A DNA stretch of 64,000 nt, from positions 62,001-126,000 of IMG/VR virus record IMGVR_UViG_3300027736_000024; one strand, 5' to 3'. The DNA comes from a virus. Shown one piece after another: positions 56,813 to 64,000 of the stretch. Both the position numbers and the translations under genes were made by a program. The notes under the pieces are model-generated. The model worked only from the letters and a program-made list of their open reading frames with translations, was not told where the DNA came from and ran no database searches. Within the stretch, counting starts at the first letter, position 1. Each line of letters starts with the position of its first letter.

Positions 56813-57616
56813 ATGTCAAAATTATCAATGTCAGCTATCAGTCCTATCAGTTTAGAAACAGCAAGAGAACAAGCACCAGCTATCTTCGCAACCTCACCGG
56901 CTCCTACAATCAAGAGTCCTAAGTATCAGTTCACACCTACCTTCGAGGTTATTGACCACATGAAAAACATGGGGTACGAGTTAACAGCTGCTAAGCAGTC
57001 TAGATCTGGAGTAGACCTTCGTAAGAATTGGGGTATCCACATCACTGAGTTCCAACATCCTGATCTCTACATCAAGGATCCTCAAGGTGATATCGAGGCA
57101 CGTCCAACAGTTGTACTAATCAACTCTCACGATGGTACACGCCCACTTCAATTTGAGATGGGTCTCTTCCGTCTTGTATGTTCTAATGGTCTGATCATCA
57201 AAGACAAAGACTTGGGATCATTCCGTGAAAGGCACACTAAGTACAACTTCCAAGAGGTTAAGGACCTGATCGATTCAAAGGTGTCTGGACTTCAAGATGT
57301 TGTGGGTAAGATAAGCCAATGGAATATGGTAGAGATGACAGACAAACAAAGGTATCAGTTTGCTGTAGAAGCCTTGGCCTTAAGATTGAATACCGATCGT
57401 CAGCCTGAACAGTACGAGGTACTAGATATCCTTAACGCTAAACGTAAGGTAGATGCCCAACCTACACTATGGCACACCTACAATACCGTACAGGAGAACC
57501 TGATCAAAGGCGGCTTCCAATTGAACAACCGTCAGGCTAGGGCTATCAAAAACCCTGTAGAGGATCTAGTTCTTAACCAAGGCCTATGGCAGTTGGCTGA
57601 TGCTTACGCTAACTAA
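56813..57616 (+). CDS. DUF932 phage/plasmid protein
   Basis: 267 residues. HDGTRPLQFEMGLFRLVCSNGLII is the DUF932 signature; the N-terminal segment and a helical C-terminus follow the family pattern. DUF932 proteins are widespread on phages and plasmids and may be ssDNA-annealing or replication accessory proteins, but no activity is established. Codon use is GC-richer and C-ending, as for highly expressed genes. Its leader has a promoter-like AAATTTTTTACTC and CTTATATTACATTATA. Confidence 0.88.
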   Translation: MSKLSMSAISPISLETAREQAPAIFATSPAPTIKSPKYQFTPTFEVIDHMKNMGYELTAAKQSRSGVDLRKNWGIHITEFQHPDLYIKDPQGDIEARPTVVLINSHDGTRPLQFEMGLFRLVCSNGLIIKDKDLGSFRERHTKYNFQEVKDLIDSKVSGLQDVVGKISQWNMVEMTDKQRYQFAVEALALRLNTDRQPEQYEVLDILNAKRKVDAQPTLWHTYNTVQENLIKGGFQLNNRQARAIKNPVEDLVLNQGLWQLADAYAN

Positions 57617-57804
57617 TCGGGTTAGAGAGGCGAGGTGCTAGTGCCTTACTAGTGCCTTGCTCTCGACCTTTAGCATCGAGCTAGCATGATGGCAAAGGGA
57701 TAGTTCTTGTAGATAGGGGCTTGCTGGCAGGGGGCCCCGCGTTGACCCATCCTGCACACCGGGGAAATTCCCAAAACCCCATAAAATATAAATATAAATT
57801 TACA
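57617..57804 (+). ncRNA. GC-rich structured intergenic region, candidate non-coding RNA
   Basis: 188 bases with far higher GC content than the window, no ORF of its own. A long stem joins GAGAGG (57625-57630) to CTCTC (57660-57664) and includes CTAGT/ACTAG; the loop region has a tandem CTAGTGCCTTA/CTAGTGCCTTG repeat. Further hairpins: CTCGA/TCGAG and GGGGC/GCCCC (57716-57738). It follows the DUF932 gene. A 3'-UTR-derived or independent RNA is likely; function unknown. Confidence 0.5.
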
Positions 57805-58017
57805 ATGGATAATAATATAATAGACTCACTAAAGCGCTTAAGAGAAAACACGACCTTCATAGAGTTTGATGATATCCTTAATAATATAAAAAGAGCAAAT
57901 GATCTTGGTGATCTAGATCGATACCTAGATTCAGTAGAATTTCTAATAGATGCTAAAAATTGTGATCTAGCCGAAGCCTTTGAAAAAGCAATTGTTGATC
58001 TCATTTCAGAACCGTAA
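57805..58017 (+). CDS. Small helical acidic protein
   Basis: 70 residues from ATG 57805; an apparent upstream extension through the GC-rich region (from 57721) is rejected. Helical, charged. Not recognised. Confidence 0.65.
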   Translation: MDNNIIDSLKRLRENTTFIEFDDILNNIKRANDLGDLDRYLDSVEFLIDAKNCDLAEAFEKAIVDLISEP

Positions 58018-58048
58018 GCGATTTTTAAATATATAAAAAATAAAAGTT

Positions 58049-58342
58049 ATGTCAAAGAAACTATTTGAAAAGGTCTATCCGTTTGGATTCGAAGTTAATA
58101 AGTTTGAAGGAGATCGGAACTACACTATTACCGGAAATCTTAGAAGAGAGTATTGCTTTAAGGAATACGGTAGTAACTATGATGTTGAGGAACATATACA
58201 GGAGCATATAAATTGTGAAGGGATCGGTTTTGATTCAGAGTTCAGCCAGTTTTTCGCTTATGCGGATACAGAAGAGAGAGCCATACAGTTTTGTGAAGAT
58301 ATCCAGGCTTGGTTTGGGAATATAAAAGAGTTAGTAGGTTAA
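58049..58342 (+). CDS. Protein of unknown function
   Basis: Not recognised. 97 residues, acidic, aromatic; FDSEFSQFFAYADTEERAIQF resembles a small alpha/beta module. AAAATAAAAGTT-ATG start. Confidence 0.65.
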   Translation: MSKKLFEKVYPFGFEVNKFEGDRNYTITGNLRREYCFKEYGSNYDVEEHIQEHINCEGIGFDSEFSQFFAYADTEERAIQFCEDIQAWFGNIKELVG

Positions 58343-58371
58343 TAATTAAATAAAAACAAAAACAGAATAAC

Positions 58372-58515
58372 ATGAGCGAATTCAGAGTCATTTCAACAGT
58401 CAGTCTTGAGAATTTTTCAGAAGTAGTAACAAAGTATCTACAACAGGGTTTTGAGCTTTGGGGAGATCCATTCTTTGCTAATGGTAATTTTTGCCAGGCT
58501 ATAACTAAAAAGTAA
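58372..58515 (+). CDS. DUF1737-like protein
   Basis: 47 residues. EFRVISTVSLENFSEVVTKYL, GFELWGDPFF and a final FCQAITKK follow the DUF1737 pattern (a short alpha/beta protein whose partner is unknown). Found in many phages and bacteria. Confidence 0.65.
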   Translation: MSEFRVISTVSLENFSEVVTKYLQQGFELWGDPFFANGNFCQAITKK

Positions 58516-58518
58516 TAT

Positions 58519-58680
58519 ATGTCAAAATTACTTATAACAATCTTGGTTATTTGCCTAATCAGTACGATTGCTATATTTGCCTTTGTTAGATCCGGTGAAT
58601 GGTTAGTGGAAAAGTTCCCCCATTCCGGGTTTAGCAGATGGTGGAGAAGAAACGTAGTAGATAGAGATCCTTGGGAATAA
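58519..58680 (+). CDS. 53-residue single-pass membrane protein
   Basis: One N-terminal span (LLITILVICLISTIAIFAF) followed by a Trp/Arg-rich tail (FSRWWRRNVVDRDPWE). It starts three bases after the DUF1737-like stop. Function unknown. Confidence 0.55.
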   Translation: MSKLLITILVICLISTIAIFAFVRSGEWLVEKFPHSGFSRWWRRNVVDRDPWE

Positions 58681-58703
58681 TAAAATAATAAAAAATAAAA
58701 GTT

Positions 58704-58946
58704 ATGGAAGTTTTAGAATTGATAAAGCAATTGAGTAAGGAAGAGATCCGTGAGTTATTAGGCTACCTAGAGCAACTCAATGAAGCAGGCCTTATAGAAG
58801 AATTTATCTACAAAGTGGATCCGGAAAGGGTAGCCGAGACTATGTATTATGCCTATTATGATCTCATGATCGATTCCGAAACCGGGAAATGGAAGCCCGA
58901 ATTCCAAAAGCTATTCCCAAGCCCGGGGAAAGATCCAATCTATTAA
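58704..58946 (+). CDS. Small acidic helical protein, unknown function
   Basis: Not recognised. 80 residues: LELIKQLSKEEIRELLGYLEQL helix, then a basic/acidic C-terminus with an SPGKDP end. Confidence 0.6.
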   Translation: MEVLELIKQLSKEEIRELLGYLEQLNEAGLIEEFIYKVDPERVAETMYYAYYDLMIDSETGKWKPEFQKLFPSPGKDPIY

Positions 58947-58965
58947 AAAGAATAAATATGAATTT

Positions 58966-59067
58966 ATGGTTCAATTTGTGATCATTTGGTATCTAGTATT
59001 CGCAGGCACACTATTTGTACTAGAATGTTACCGATTCTTTAAAGATGGCTATAATGAAGAAAACTAA
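58966..59067 (+). CDS. 33-residue membrane peptide
   Basis: One hydrophobic span (FVIIWYLVFAGTLFVL) and a charged tail. Its end overlaps the next gene by 23 bases. Plausible but short. Confidence 0.4.
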   Translation: MVQFVIIWYLVFAGTLFVLECYRFFKDGYNEEN

Positions 59068-59329
59068 ACACTATTTTTTAAAAAGCTTTAAATCCGAATT
59101 TATGAAAAAAGAGAAGATTGACTACACACCTCATTTCTTGACACATGTTCCAGGAGGCCGGAGGTTAGATATCGTATACCAATCAGGTAAAACCTTTAGA
59201 CAGAATAACTGCCACTATCCAGAAAGGTACGTTAGGACTTTAATAGATAAACCTGAATTGGAACCAGTTCGTGAGGCATACTATAATGGAAAACCTTTTT
59301 ACTTCAATGGTAAATTCAATTTCTCATGA
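59045..59329 (+). CDS. Basic protein of unknown function
   Basis: Not recognised. 94 residues, basic, aromatic and beta-prone; an in-frame ATG at 59054 is possible. Overlaps the next small membrane gene by 4 bases. Confidence 0.6.
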   Translation: MAIMKKTKHYFLKSFKSEFMKKEKIDYTPHFLTHVPGGRRLDIVYQSGKTFRQNNCHYPERYVRTLIDKPELEPVREAYYNGKPFYFNGKFNFS

Positions 59330-59454
59330 AGAGGCGAGATCGATTAAATAGGCTAGAGGATCTAGGGTTTTATATAGCCATGATGTTTACCTCTATAATA
59401 ATAGGTTTCTTTATACTAGGTGCCATTGGAAAGATAGCCTCACTTTTTTGGTAA
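59326..59454 (+). CDS. 42-residue membrane protein
   Basis: Basic start (KRRDRLNRLEDL) then one span (FYIAMMFTSIIIGFFILGAI). Starts in an ATGA overlap with the upstream stop, which supports translation. Confidence 0.5.
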   Translation: MKRRDRLNRLEDLGFYIAMMFTSIIIGFFILGAIGKIASLFW

Positions 59455-59507
59455 TTGATAAATTTGTATATATGATATTTTAGGGCCCCTTCAAAAACGT
59501 GCTTTTT

Positions 59508-59795
59508 ATGACATTCATAATTGTTTTACTTGCTGCAAGTATTATTATTGGTATAGCTTATTGTCTTAGAAAATTTCTATGGTATATAACTTGGTTTCTA
59601 TTTAGTCTAGCTATGCTAGGGCTTCCTGCCATGTTCATAGATCTTGAGATTGGCTTATCAATGATAATCTATGGCTTAGTTATATTGCTAGGAACCTGGC
59701 TACTCATATACGCGTCTGCGGCTATTGTTGCCTTTGTTGCTATACCTATCGCTATTCTTGTAGCTTTTTTTAAAAGCATTTTTAAAATACGCTAA
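59508..59795 (+). CDS. Multi-span membrane protein
   Basis: 95 residues, almost all hydrophobic, with three spans. The ATG at 59508 is preferred to a GTG at 59499. Not recognised; holin-like topology but no lysis neighbours. Confidence 0.6.
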   Translation: MTFIIVLLAASIIIGIAYCLRKFLWYITWFLFSLAMLGLPAMFIDLEIGLSMIIYGLVILLGTWLLIYASAAIVAFVAIPIAILVAFFKSIFKIR

Positions 59796-59821
59796 TATTT
59801 ATTAATAATAAAAATAATATA

Positions 59822-60073
59822 ATGAGTAAGAAATTTAACTATGAAGTATACCTGAGAAACAATCCTCTACTTTCAGAAGCTTCGGGAGAAGACGAAACAA
59901 GCTCCGAGTGGCAAGAGGGCAGGATGATGATGATAGGTGGAGATAAAATAGGCAGCGCAGTAGAAGATCTATTACAAAATAAGTACGCTCCTGAAGACAT
60001 TTTAAAACTGTGTCAAAAGATCGTAGATCAAAAACAGAAGCGCATGCAAGATTATCAAAACAAATTAAAGTAG
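59822..60073 (+). CDS. Acidic helical protein, virion-associated candidate
   Basis: 83 residues. The N-terminus FNYEVYLRNNPLLSEASGED contains an L-S-E/A site of the prohead-protease type and resembles N-termini recurrent among T4-like phage structural proteins. Remaining part is charged and helical (ILKLCQKIVDQKQKRMQ). Function unknown. Confidence 0.6.
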   Translation: MSKKFNYEVYLRNNPLLSEASGEDETSSEWQEGRMMMIGGDKIGSAVEDLLQNKYAPEDILKLCQKIVDQKQKRMQDYQNKLK

Positions 60074-60124
60074 AAAAATTCCGAGTTTTTTACTAAAAAG
60101 AATTGACTATATAAAAATAATATA

Positions 60125-61597
60125 ATGGCAGAAAATTTTGATATTGCAAAATTCCTTAAAGAGAACGCTTTGGGTTCTTATGGAATCTTAGGTAATTATG
60201 TAGACCTTAAACCTCTTAAAGAAGATGATGGATCAGGTTTTTCTGGAAAGATCAGTTTAGATTATTATGATCATCCAAGTATCACTAACTCATTTCAAAA
60301 AAGAGCAGTTAAAGCATTTCAGAAGTACATAGCATCTGAATTTAATGGCACTGCTACTGTATTAAAAGATTCTTTTGATGAGATCATTTTCCAATTATCA
60401 GGTCTTCAAGGAGTTTCTTCTATCGAAGATGTTATAAGCGCATACAAAAAAATGAGAGCCGACGAAATGAATAAAGATTTTCTAGATTCAGGTGGTCCTT
60501 TTTCAATTCTAGCCTCTTGGATGGTATCTAAACCAGAAAAATATGTTACTGATGATTCTGATGATGATAAAGGTTGGGGTAATGATGACGATTCTGAGAA
60601 CAAGAGTTCTTATGTCACTGATTGGTCTGACGACGAAAAAGGTTGGGGCGATGATGAATTTATAGTAGAAAAAAAAAGTGAAAGCAAGGATAAAAAAGTA
60701 GATGTTTATAATGCTGATGAGATTATTTACATGGGAGAAGAACCACTAATGGTGGATAAAAAAACTACTATCAAAAAAGGAGACGCCTTAGATTCAGATA
60801 AGTTAGTAGATGATGACACTAAATATAGAAGAGCCATACTCAGTGTCGATGGTCCACAGTTTAAATACAAAAATCAAATGTATATTTTATATGATATAGA
60901 TCCAGAAGATGATCGTTATGGTTTTGATGACGATGATGATTATGAATCAGGAGGAAGAAGCATTCATTTGACTAAATCATTAGATGAAAAGAAAGAAGAC
61001 CTTGGTGGTTGGGATGGTAATAAAAAGTATAATCAATATAATGGTCAATATGATGATGAATTTGGGCCTGCTATTGCCAACGAAAATGTAGAACAAGAAG
61101 GATTTGATCGTATGATGGGTCTTATAGATCAATCAGTTGTATCTAAACTTCCACTTCTAAAAAAGGCTGTAGATAAAGCTAGATCTAAAGGACTAAGTGA
61201 TGATGCTATATTCAATATGCTATCTAGTAATTCTTTAGTTAGTAAATCAATCGGTGATTTAATTGATGATGGATTTGATTCTCAAGATATTGTAGATTTT
61301 TTCGCTACTGATTTTAATATGATGGAAGAAGGCGAAGGTGAATATATAAGTGCAAAAAACTTTGATTATATGTCGGATGATCAATTAGATGCCGCCGAAG
61401 CATCAGGAGATCTTAAACCAAGTACAGATTCGATTGGTCCAAATGAAGATGTGGATACAGATGTTGATAAAATGAAAGTGTGGGGAGTATATCATAGCAT
61501 ACTAGAATTTTTGAGAGATAAAATAAGTACTGATAAATTAAATCAGAGTGAGGTTGATCAATTAAGAACAAAGTTAGAAGACTTCTTTAAACGATAA
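60125..61597 (+). CDS. Large acidic protein, virion-associated candidate
   Basis: 490 residues, strongly acidic. N-terminus FDIAKFLKENALGSYG includes an L-K-E/N site and matches in style the N-terminus of the preceding protein. Residues 140-180 hold two near-copies of an acidic repeat (VTDDSDDDKGWG and VTDWSDDEKGWG). A late DDG/FDSQDIVDFF part is helical. It could be a head-associated or internal protein; no enzyme motif is visible. The run of two such genes is followed by a strong terminator. Confidence 0.65.
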   Translation: MAENFDIAKFLKENALGSYGILGNYVDLKPLKEDDGSGFSGKISLDYYDHPSITNSFQKRAVKAFQKYIASEFNGTATVLKDSFDEIIFQLSGLQGVSSIEDVISAYKKMRADEMNKDFLDSGGPFSILASWMVSKPEKYVTDDSDDDKGWGNDDDSENKSSYVTDWSDDEKGWGDDEFIVEKKSESKDKKVDVYNADEIIYMGEEPLMVDKKTTIKKGDALDSDKLVDDDTKYRRAILSVDGPQFKYKNQMYILYDIDPEDDRYGFDDDDDYESGGRSIHLTKSLDEKKEDLGGWDGNKKYNQYNGQYDDEFGPAIANENVEQEGFDRMMGLIDQSVVSKLPLLKKAVDKARSKGLSDDAIFNMLSSNSLVSKSIGDLIDDGFDSQDIVDFFATDFNMMEEGEGEYISAKNFDYMSDDQLDAAEASGDLKPSTDSIGPNEDVDTDVDKMKVWGVYHSILEFLRDKISTDKLNQSEVDQLRTKLEDFFKR

Positions 61598-61640
61598 GAT
61601 ATTTAAAAATACTAAAAACCCTTGCAACCCATATATTAAG

Positions 61641-61663
61641 GCCCTACTAGTTAGGGCTTTTTT
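61641..61663 (+). terminator. Rho-independent terminator, plus strand
   Basis: GCCCTA (61641-61646) pairs with TAGGGC (61652-61657), followed by TTTTTT. It ends the long plus-strand region. Confidence 0.85.
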
Positions 61664-61676
61664 ATTATATGAGCAC

Positions 61677-61698
61677 AAAAAAGCCAGCAAAAGCTGGC
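61677..61698 (-). terminator. Rho-independent terminator, minus strand
   Basis: On the minus strand, GCCAGC-TTTT-GCTGGC is followed by TTTTTT, ending the minus-strand operon. It lies 14 bases from the plus-strand terminator. Confidence 0.85.
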
Positions 61699-61732
61699 CT
61701 CTTATTAATATAAAATTAATAAAGAATTAAAA

Positions 61733-61900
61733 CTAAGCGGCTTTCTTTTTAGACGCTACTGACCATGCAGCTCCTGCAAGAGTCATTATGCCTCCTAGGA
61801 TTTCTTGAAATAACGCATCGTCAACTAGGCCTTTTGCAACGATAATACCGCCAACAAAAGTTAATGCATGTCTAATTAGACCTAAAGTTTGATCTTTCAT
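61733..61900 (-). CDS. Holin-like protein, Pam3-gp28-type
   Basis: 55 residues: MKDQTLGLIRHALTFVGG, then IIVAKGLVDD, and a second hydrophobic part (ILGGIMTLAGAAWSVAS) with a Lys-rich end. This matches the small two-span holins of the Pam3-gp28 type. It is on the minus strand, downstream of virion-related genes, with a motif GATATTTATTATAG 40-55 bases upstream. Together with the GH19-linked holin it would give the phage two holin candidates. Confidence 0.7.
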   Translation of the reverse strand: MKDQTLGLIRHALTFVGGIIVAKGLVDDALFQEILGGIMTLAGAAWSVASKKKAA

Positions 61901-61957
61901 ATTATTTTTTTTAGTTAAAAATATGTACCCTTGGTACTATAATAAATATCTTGATTT

Positions 61958-62410
61958 CTATTCTAAGTCTTTTCTATAGAATCTTCCTTGTATATTATCA
62001 TTATATGAATCTATACGAAGCACATCTAATTTCATTTGCCAGTAAACTTCCCAATAAGTAAGTTGTTTTTTAGAAAAACAGAGTTGTAAGATCTCTCTAG
62101 TAAATATTTCATTACCTAATTCTTTTCTTTCTAAATTTAGAGTCTTATTACTTCCATAATAACTTAGCCAATCGCTTTCTTTTACCACTTTCTTTTTACG
62201 TGGGACGCGCCCAGGTTTGATCCAGGCCTCGATTTCCTTTTTGGTTAGTATTTTATTATTATTGTTATATAAGACCTTTCTACCTATGTAGAATCGATTT
62301 GTAATAATGTTTGTGACCTTATATATAAAACCGACTGTATTCTCTGGAAAGTCTTCTACTTTGGTAAACTCTCTGTAGCTTCCTAAATTATCATGATGTA
62401 ACCACTTCAT
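61958..62410 (-). CDS. GIY-YIG nuclease-domain protein
   Basis: 150 residues. VGFIYKVTNIITNRFYIGRK carries the GIY-YIG signature (here IYK and YIG) with the catalytic Arg. A basic segment (RVPRKKKVVKES) and a late helix (WEVYWQMKLDV, with Glu) complete the fold. Such proteins are common in T4-like phages as homing or DNA-processing nucleases. It sits between a holin and a likely virion gene. Confidence 0.75.
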   Translation of the reverse strand: MKWLHHDNLGSYREFTKVEDFPENTVGFIYKVTNIITNRFYIGRKVLYNNNNKILTKKEIEAWIKPGRVPRKKKVVKESDWLSYYGSNKTLNLERKELGNEIFTREILQLCFSKKQLTYWEVYWQMKLDVLRIDSYNDNIQGRFYRKDLE

Positions 62411-62419
62411 AAATCTTTA

Positions 62420-62722
62420 TTAACTATCCCATCTGATAACAAAAGTCATATCTGTATTTTGTGGGATAGGATATGGCCTAGATAATTTTCCTACTATTAA
62501 TAATTCATCTTGTGCATTATATAAGCCAACAGTAGTTGTATAAGGATGAAAATCAGATCCTGTTACTGCGTCTATATAAGATCCTGAGCTGCCTGCTTTA
62601 TTTGCACTAGGATTTAAAGTATAGTTAAAATCATTTTCATTTATTTGGCATCTTACTTCATTTTGATAAATGGTAGATTCAGCTACAAAAGATAGTGTAT
62701 ATGGTACTGGTGGGAATGGCAT
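62420..62722 (-). CDS. Probable virion-associated protein
   Basis: 100 residues, beta-rich. PYTTTVGLYNAQDELLIVGKLSRPYPIPQN and TDMTFVIRWDS fit a short structural-protein family seen in large phages. No enzyme motif. Its start is preceded on the minus strand by AATATTTATATA, resembling the GATATTTATATAAAAGA motif. Confidence 0.7.
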   Translation of the reverse strand: MPFPPVPYTLSFVAESTIYQNEVRCQINENDFNYTLNPSANKAGSSGSYIDAVTGSDFHPYTTTVGLYNAQDELLIVGKLSRPYPIPQNTDMTFVIRWDS

Positions 62723-62736
62723 ACTGTATATAAATA

Positions 62737-64000
62737 TTAGTTTTCCCTTCTTTCTTCAGGAGTATAGTGGGCTATTCTATTATGATTTACAGGACTAGCT
62801 AATAAAACAGCAGGTTTTAAATTTTCTTTTTTAGTTTCTTGAAACATATAACTCATCCAAGTCTGTTCATAAGGACGAGCCCATGTAGTATCTAAAAACA
62901 TTTTTTGGTTTCCTTTCTTTCCTGCAATAGTTGGCCAGTTGCAATAGTAAATATCCCCTGTAATATAACTAAGACCATCTACAACTTCTATTTTATCAAA
63001 TTTAGTTTTAGGAGAATTTGGATCAAGACCTGTTGTTGGTAGTTCATTATATTCAGGCCAAAATTCATTTCTTATTTGTTGTGGAACATTATACCAAGAT
63101 ACTTGAATATTATTATCCATATAAACTTCTGTATACGATAATTTTAAAAAATCAATATCAGAAGAATCTATAATTTTTAATACTTTATCATATAGATCTG
63201 AAATATATGTTCTGAAACCGTTTCTACAAATTCCATTAACAGGTTCGTGTATTCCCATATCGTCTTCTAAAAAGATATAATAATCACTATCTGATTCTTG
63301 AAAGTGTTGTGCGGCTCTAAATCTACCTCCATTAATACCAGTATTTTCATTTGTTATGATGTGTTCAAAATTATACTTTTTACAAATTTCTGCATTAGCT
63401 AATCTAGCTTCATCATTAGTAGAATTATCTATTAAAATATTTCTAGTATTTGTTATCCATTTAGGATGTTTAAGCCAGGTATTTATTGTATGTTCTACTT
63501 GATGAGGAAAATTAAATGTCAACATGTAAAGCGACATTTTTAATTTAGAAGGATCAGTATTTTTTTTAATAAACCGAATTTTTTCCTCTGGTACGGGTTC
63601 TAACTCTACAGTATCATTTAATAGAGCTTGTATAAATTTAACTATTAATCCATTATCATCTAATGCATATCTTCTATATGTTTGAGGTTCTAAGTAAGAC
63701 ATTACGGTAAACAGACTTTCTTCTGTACCCATATAGCCTTCACTAATAGATCTATCTAATAAAGAATAGTACATCGCATTAGCCTCATTTATAACTTCTT
63801 TTCTACCTCCAAATAATCCGCCTCTACAGACATATTCTACTTTTTTAGCAGCATAACGATTAATTGCTTGAAAATCAAATCCATGAATTTCATCAGCAGC
63901 CTGATAAGGATAAGTTAAAAATAAAAATGAATCTAAATGTGGAATTATTTTATCTAATGCTCTATTATCTGAAAAAAACTTTTCATATACTGTATTAGTA
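62737..64000 (-). CDS. Two-domain glycosyltransferase, 5' part beyond the window
   Basis: The frame stays open from the ATG at 63774 back to the window end at 64000, so the true start is outside. The N-terminal part (EYVCRGGLFGGRKEV, then YYSLLDRSI) resembles the HtrL/YibB/WlaTC glycosyltransferase family; the C-terminal part (LYMLTFNFPHQVEHTINTWL, ENTGINGGRFRAAQHF and FLEDDMGIHEP) is a GT2 domain with a DxD-like site. It probably acts on a protein or glycan of the virion, given its virion-gene neighbour. Confidence 0.82.
   Translation of the reverse strand, partial: TNTVYEKFFSDNRALDKIIPHLDSFLFLTYPYQAADEIHGFDFQAINRYAAKKVEYVCRGGLFGGRKEVINEANAMYYSLLDRSISEGYMGTEESLFTVMSYLEPQTYRRYALDDNGLIVKFIQALLNDTVELEPVPEEKIRFIKKNTDPSKLKMSLYMLTFNFPHQVEHTINTWLKHPKWITNTRNILIDNSTNDEARLANAEICKKYNFEHIITNENTGINGGRFRAAQHFQESDSDYYIFLEDDMGIHEPVNGICRNGFRTYISDLYDKVLKIIDSSDIDFLKLSYTEVYMDNNIQVSWYNVPQQIRNEFWPEYNELPTTGLDPNSPKTKFDKIEVVDGLSYITGDIYYCNWPTIAGKKGNQKMFLDTTWARPYEQTWMSYMFQETKKENLKPAVLLASPVNHNRIAHYTPEERREN

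Noticed and set aside
57721-57804. N-terminal extension of the 70-residue gene into the GC-rich region
   Set aside because: The added peptide has alien composition and begins inside RNA-like hairpins; ATG 57805 has the normal AT-rich leader.
1-64000. Integrase, transposase or attachment sites indicating a prophage or mobile element
   Set aside because: None is recognisable in any frame; the window reads as a lytic-type large phage.

Overview
The window is part of a large, AT-rich tailed-phage genome whose host is most likely a member of the Bacteroidota. The phage assignment rests on short, tightly packed, often overlapping genes, nearly all on one strand, with dUTPase, dCMP deaminase, a thymidylate-synthase-family enzyme, a GH19 endolysin beside a holin-like protein, a DUF932 protein, many tiny unknown proteins and no ribosomal or housekeeping genes. 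The host assignment rests on absence of Shine-Dalgarno sites (genes instead start in an A-rich AAAATAAAAGTT-ATG context), a TAnnTTTG-type -7 box before the tmRNA, and a tmRNA tag that begins with Gly and reads GADYALAA, as in Bacteroidota tmRNAs.

Layout. 0-2.3 kb: nucleotide metabolism (dUTPase, dCMP deaminase, a TS-family enzyme carrying the Asp expected of dCMP hydroxymethylases). 2.3-7.8 kb: secreted nuclease, thioredoxin, GH19 lysozyme, small membrane proteins, a glycosyltransferase and an LpxH-like phosphoesterase. 7.8-9.3 kb: a tmRNA, two odd tRNA-like genes and small membrane or lipoprotein genes. 9.3-11.2 kb: zinc-finger proteins, a MazG-like protein, a PD-(D/E)XK nuclease and a ribbon-helix-helix protein. 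11.2-32.6 kb: a surface-sugar gene cluster of about 21 kb with some ten glycosyltransferases, sugar-nucleotide enzymes (RfbH-type 3-dehydrase, Gmd, RmlB-like, a second epimerase), a sugar C-methyltransferase, FkbM methyltransferases, and a ThDP enzyme with an acetaldehyde dehydrogenase/4-hydroxy-2-oxovalerate aldolase pair. 32.6-50.3 kb: accessory genes, mostly tiny and unknown, with a RadA-like ATPase, a possible cysteine protease, a SWIM zinc finger, two adjacent HExxH proteins, a metallophosphatase, a GH73 glucosaminidase, a tRNA-Leu-like gene and a UvsE endonuclease. 50.3-54.9 kb: a cassette of four consecutive proteins sharing the leader MKL(S/T)KIL, at least one an ADP-ribosyltransferase by motif. 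54.9-61.6 kb: strongly promoted small genes, DUF932, structured GC-rich RNA and two acidic proteins with possible prohead-protease sites. 61.7-64 kb, minus strand: holin-like protein, GIY-YIG protein, a likely virion protein and a two-domain glycosyltransferase that runs off the window.

How the parts may work together. The sugar cluster could build and attach an unusual (3,6-dideoxy, C-methylated and/or two-carbon-branched) glycan to phage DNA, virions or the host surface; which of these is not shown by the sequence. The MKL(S/T)KIL cassette resembles T4 internal head proteins such as Alt: a short capsid-targeting leader ending in an (I/L)xE cleavage site, followed by an effector delivered with the DNA. 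Five near-identical promoter regions with 24-25 bp tandem operator-like repeats mark a co-regulated, probably early, set of transcription units; a second motif, GATATTTATATAAAAGA, lies at a fixed distance before three other genes.

All calls come from reading the sequence; no database search was run. Roughly half of the small proteins are not recognised.
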